DNA of 6,589 bases from Candidatus Cloacimonas sp. 4484_275 (GTDB lineage: Bacteria; Cloacimonadota; Cloacimonadia; Cloacimonadales; TCS61): the NCBI GenBank assembly GCA_002085205.1, contig NATF01000102.1, positions 1 through 6,589 on the forward strand, read 5' to 3'. Below, piece after piece: positions 5,827-6,589 of the stretch. The translations under genes and the position numbers were made by a program. Below the pieces are notes generated by a model, which was given only the letters and a program-made list of their open reading frames with translations, ran no database searches and was not told the origin of the DNA. Positions within the stretch are counted from its first letter, which is position 1. Each line of letters opens with the position of its first letter.

Positions 5827-6589
5827 TTATGCTATTTTGTTATACAAATATTTTTGAAATTCAATGAACAAAGAACTGATATTTTGAACATTTCCCAAAA
5901 CTTTTATTGCGTCTTCCAATGATTGATATTTTGTTTGAAGCAGAATTGGTAATTTTTCTTGATCGAGTTCACTAACTCCTGCTTCTATATATTTATTCAG
6001 CACAAATTCAATAAACTCTCTTTCTTTATCATCTAATAATGCGAAAATAGTTGTTTTGGCTTTTGCCACTCTTTCTTCTCTTGTTATTGGTTTAATGTCA
6101 CTATTAAAAACATATTCCAAAACATCAAACAAGTCGCTTTTTTCGGCGTTTATCAATTTTTGAAGTGTTGTTAATTCTTCTTTGCCAAACCCAGCCTCAT
6201 CTAATTTTTCAAGTAGTGTTTTTCTTGTTATCGGATTACTCCAAATTTCTCGCAATTCTTCTTCGCTTTTGAAAAAATTAGGCAATTCGCCAAACAGATT
6301 TTCCAAAAATTCTTGCGCTGAAATCGGTTTGCCGTCTGCACTCCAAAATGAAGTTGCAATCATGTGTTGTATTGTTCGTTCTTTTCCGTCAGCTAATTTT
6401 ACTTTTATTTTTTCAGGTCGTTTTTGTGGTTCATATTTTTCGTCTTTGTCTTTTGTTTCCGTTTTATTTCTTTTTGTAGTTGTATATTCAGACGGTTCAA
6501 TTGGTTCTCCGTCCCATTCAGGATCGGAAAAATGATGATAAGCATCAACGAAATCGTAAATTGTAAAAAACTCCTTCCCTTCAAAAAGA
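5827..6589 (-). CDS. hsdR: Type I restriction enzyme R subunit, EcoEI-type, C-terminal part (enters from the right edge)
   Basis: HsdR is the motor and nuclease subunit of type I restriction-modification: it translocates and cuts unmethylated foreign DNA in complex with HsdM and HsdS. Only the last 253 residues are visible; the frame is open to the right edge, so ATG 6363 is an internal methionine. From the edge it reads FFTIYDFVDAYHHFSDPEWDGEP, here split as FFTIYDFVDAYHH then FSDPEWDGEP, the end of the helicase part. A charged linker of about 30 residues rich in K, T, E and D follows, then KLADGKERTIQHM, KPISAQEFLENLFGELP, and the EcoEI-type C-terminal domain (AEKSDLFDVLEYVF, ITREERVAKAK, GVSELDQEKLPILL, FQKYLYNKIA). 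This domain contacts the methylase complex. The nuclease and helicase motifs, and probably hsdM and hsdS, lie outside. It converges on the protease gene with 4 bases between stops. Confidence 0.93.
   Translation of the reverse strand, partial: LFEGKEFFTIYDFVDAYHHFSDPEWDGEPIEPSEYTTTKRNKTETKDKDEKYEPQKRPEKIKVKLADGKERTIQHMIATSFWSADGKPISAQEFLENLFGELPNFFKSEEELREIWSNPITRKTLLEKLDEAGFGKEELTTLQKLINAEKSDLFDVLEYVFNSDIKPITREERVAKAKTTIFALLDDKEREFIEFVLNKYIEAGVSELDQEKLPILLQTKYQSLEDAIKVLGNVQNISSLFIEFQKYLYNKIA

Noticed and set aside
5821..5855. Possible terminator between the protease and hsdR genes
   Set aside because: AAATATTT at 5821-5828 can pair with 5846-5853, but the stem is all A/T with a 17-base loop, so it is too weak to call.
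5827..6363. Treating ATG 6363 as the start of a small 178-aa protein
   Set aside because: The frame stays open to the right edge and its upstream translation (FFTIYDFVDAYHH, DPEWDGEP, KLADGKERTIQHM) continues the HsdR family sequence, so this methionine is internal.
6182..6535. Plus-strand open frame of 117 codons
   Set aside because: It is antisense to the hsdR coding sequence, whose minus-strand frame matches the EcoEI-type C-terminus throughout.

Overview
The window is from an AT-rich bacterium. The best guess at its phylum is Cloacimonadota or a neighbouring lineage of the FCB group. The main reason is the C-terminal secretion domain at 5535-5822 (NYPNPFNP, then an IYNIRGQQVKTL-type strand, then SGVYFYKL), carried by a gingipain-like (peptidase family C25) protein. 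Such proteins are common in Cloacimonadota and related phyla. The assignment rests on protein style only.

Left part, minus strand (1-2156). In transcription order there is an HU-family nucleoid protein gene (2156-1884), a strong hairpin terminator (1864-1831), dnaN for the beta sliding clamp (1724-606), and recF (605 to beyond the left edge). The recF start is a TTG that follows the dnaN stop codon with no base between, so the two should be translated as a coupled pair. dnaN has its own TTGACA-type promoter signal behind the HU terminator. dnaA is not in the position next to dnaN where it often lies. The recF product has its Walker A motif and its GPHxDD motif, but about 70 residues that RecF proteins normally carry between them seem to be absent.

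Middle part, plus strand (2487-5822). This was once, or really is, one large secreted cysteine protease gene: signal peptide and propeptide, C25 catalytic domain with a visible His/Cys pair, beta-sandwich repeats, a MAM-like/jelly-roll domain, and a C-terminal sorting domain. It is now three overlapping open frames (2487-2873, 2863-4146, 4143-5822). At each break the protein also seems to lack a stretch of roughly 40-50 residues, so these look like internal deletions and not single-base errors. A 330-base non-coding stretch separates it from the divergent HU gene.

Right part, minus strand (5827-6589). This is the C-terminal 253 residues of a type I restriction enzyme R subunit (HsdR, EcoEI type). 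It converges on the protease gene with 4 bases between the stop codons. Its base composition is clearly lower in G+C than the protease 3' half, which fits a mobile defence cassette.

The point most worth following up is that three internal gaps (one in recF, two in the protease) lie within about 4 kb while dnaN, HU and HsdR look intact. Either this is an assembly or amplification artefact or the locus has suffered several real deletions.
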